This document shows, one piece after another, positions 46,894-47,011 of a stretch of 47,011 nt of DNA. Both the position numbers and the translations under genes were made by a program. The stretch is from positions 42,249 through 89,259 of the forward strand of contig NZ_FNAD01000023.1 of assembly GCF_900101745.1 (NCBI RefSeq), given 5' to 3'. A model generated the notes under the pieces. That model was not told where the DNA came from and did no database searches. It worked only from the letters and a program-made list of their open reading frames with translations. This DNA comes from Glycomyces harbinensis. Its GTDB lineage: Bacteria > Actinomycetota > Actinomycetes > Mycobacteriales > Micromonosporaceae. Every line of letters starts with the position of its first letter. Position 1 is the stretch's first letter.

Positions 46894-47011
46894 GCGAGCG
46901 GCGAGCGGCGAGCGGCGAGCGGGGAGCGGGGAGCGGGGAGCGGGGAGCGGGGAGCGGGGAGCGGGGAGCGGGGAGCGGGGAGCGGGGAGCGGGGAGCGGG
47001 GAGCGGGGAGC
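46894..47011. repeat. Heptamer tandem repeat, gcgagcg then gggagcg
   Basis: Four copies of gcgagcg (46894-46921) are followed by about 13 perfect copies of gggagcg up to the last base of the window. One base change separates the two blocks, pointing to recent expansion of a single variant. It continues beyond the window. Confidence 0.97.

Overview
This is a GC-rich (roughly 72% by eye) piece of an actinobacterial chromosome. Evidence for this includes very strong G/C at third codon positions, many GTG starts, frequent ATGA/GTGA start-stop overlaps, several apparently leaderless promoters, an actinobacterial tad locus of the Rv3660c-Rv3654c type, CitA-type citrate synthase, crgA, and a ppiA-rhomboid-crgA-sortase E-trpG block like the one near oriC in Mycobacterium and Streptomyces. 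Placement within Actinobacteria (for example Glycomycetaceae or Micromonosporales) would only be a guess. Both ends run into 7-bp tandem repeats of different sequence, so the window looks like a whole contig whose assembly stopped in repeats. No tRNA, rRNA, CRISPR array, insertion sequence or prophage was seen.

Layout. 1-5766 (minus): a complete tad/Flp secretion operon (CpaE/Ssd-like ATPase, TadA, a small unrecognised coupled ORF, TadB, TadC, a Flp-like DUF4244 pilin, TadE, TadE-like protein) ending in a strong terminator; the prepilin peptidase is not in the window. 5767-18406: metabolic genes (aldose epimerase, citrate synthase, exported PIG-L deacetylase, serC, sulfotransferase, fructosamine kinase family, moaA-moaD), then a compact UvrD-like ATPase and a MinD/ParA-like ATPase with a long disordered N-terminus. 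18334-25485: a TetR gene divergent from a cobalamin-riboswitch operon. That operon encodes two membrane-anchored exported proteins that look like the two halves of animal transcobalamin/intrinsic factor, followed by the T, fused-ATPase and S components of an ECF transporter. 25516-29172: FGE-fold protein, DoxX-like protein, a cysteine-less AhpD-fold protein, and a LysR/SDR divergent pair. 29479-36413: dnaE, an XRE regulator with a divergent membrane protein, DUF4192 protein, MobA-like protein. 36624-46777: rhomboid and ppiA, a small membrane protein, aminotransferase, PEBP, thiolase, crgA, class E sortase, a small partner, trpG/pabA, a DUF7144-like protein and YihY.

How genes work together. 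The most coherent system is the cobalamin locus: riboswitch plus probable TetR control, surface capture by an alpha-barrel protein and a DUF4430-like protein, and import by a CbrT-type ECF transporter. The tad genes form one translationally coupled unit. MoaA, MoaD and MobA are scattered pieces of molybdenum-cofactor synthesis.

Besides genes, the window holds a previously unannotated family of short intergenic repeats (at least five clear copies), two intergenic pairs of DnaA boxes, several clean operator palindromes, and a repeated leaderless promoter layout (TANNNT, 6-7 nt, start codon).
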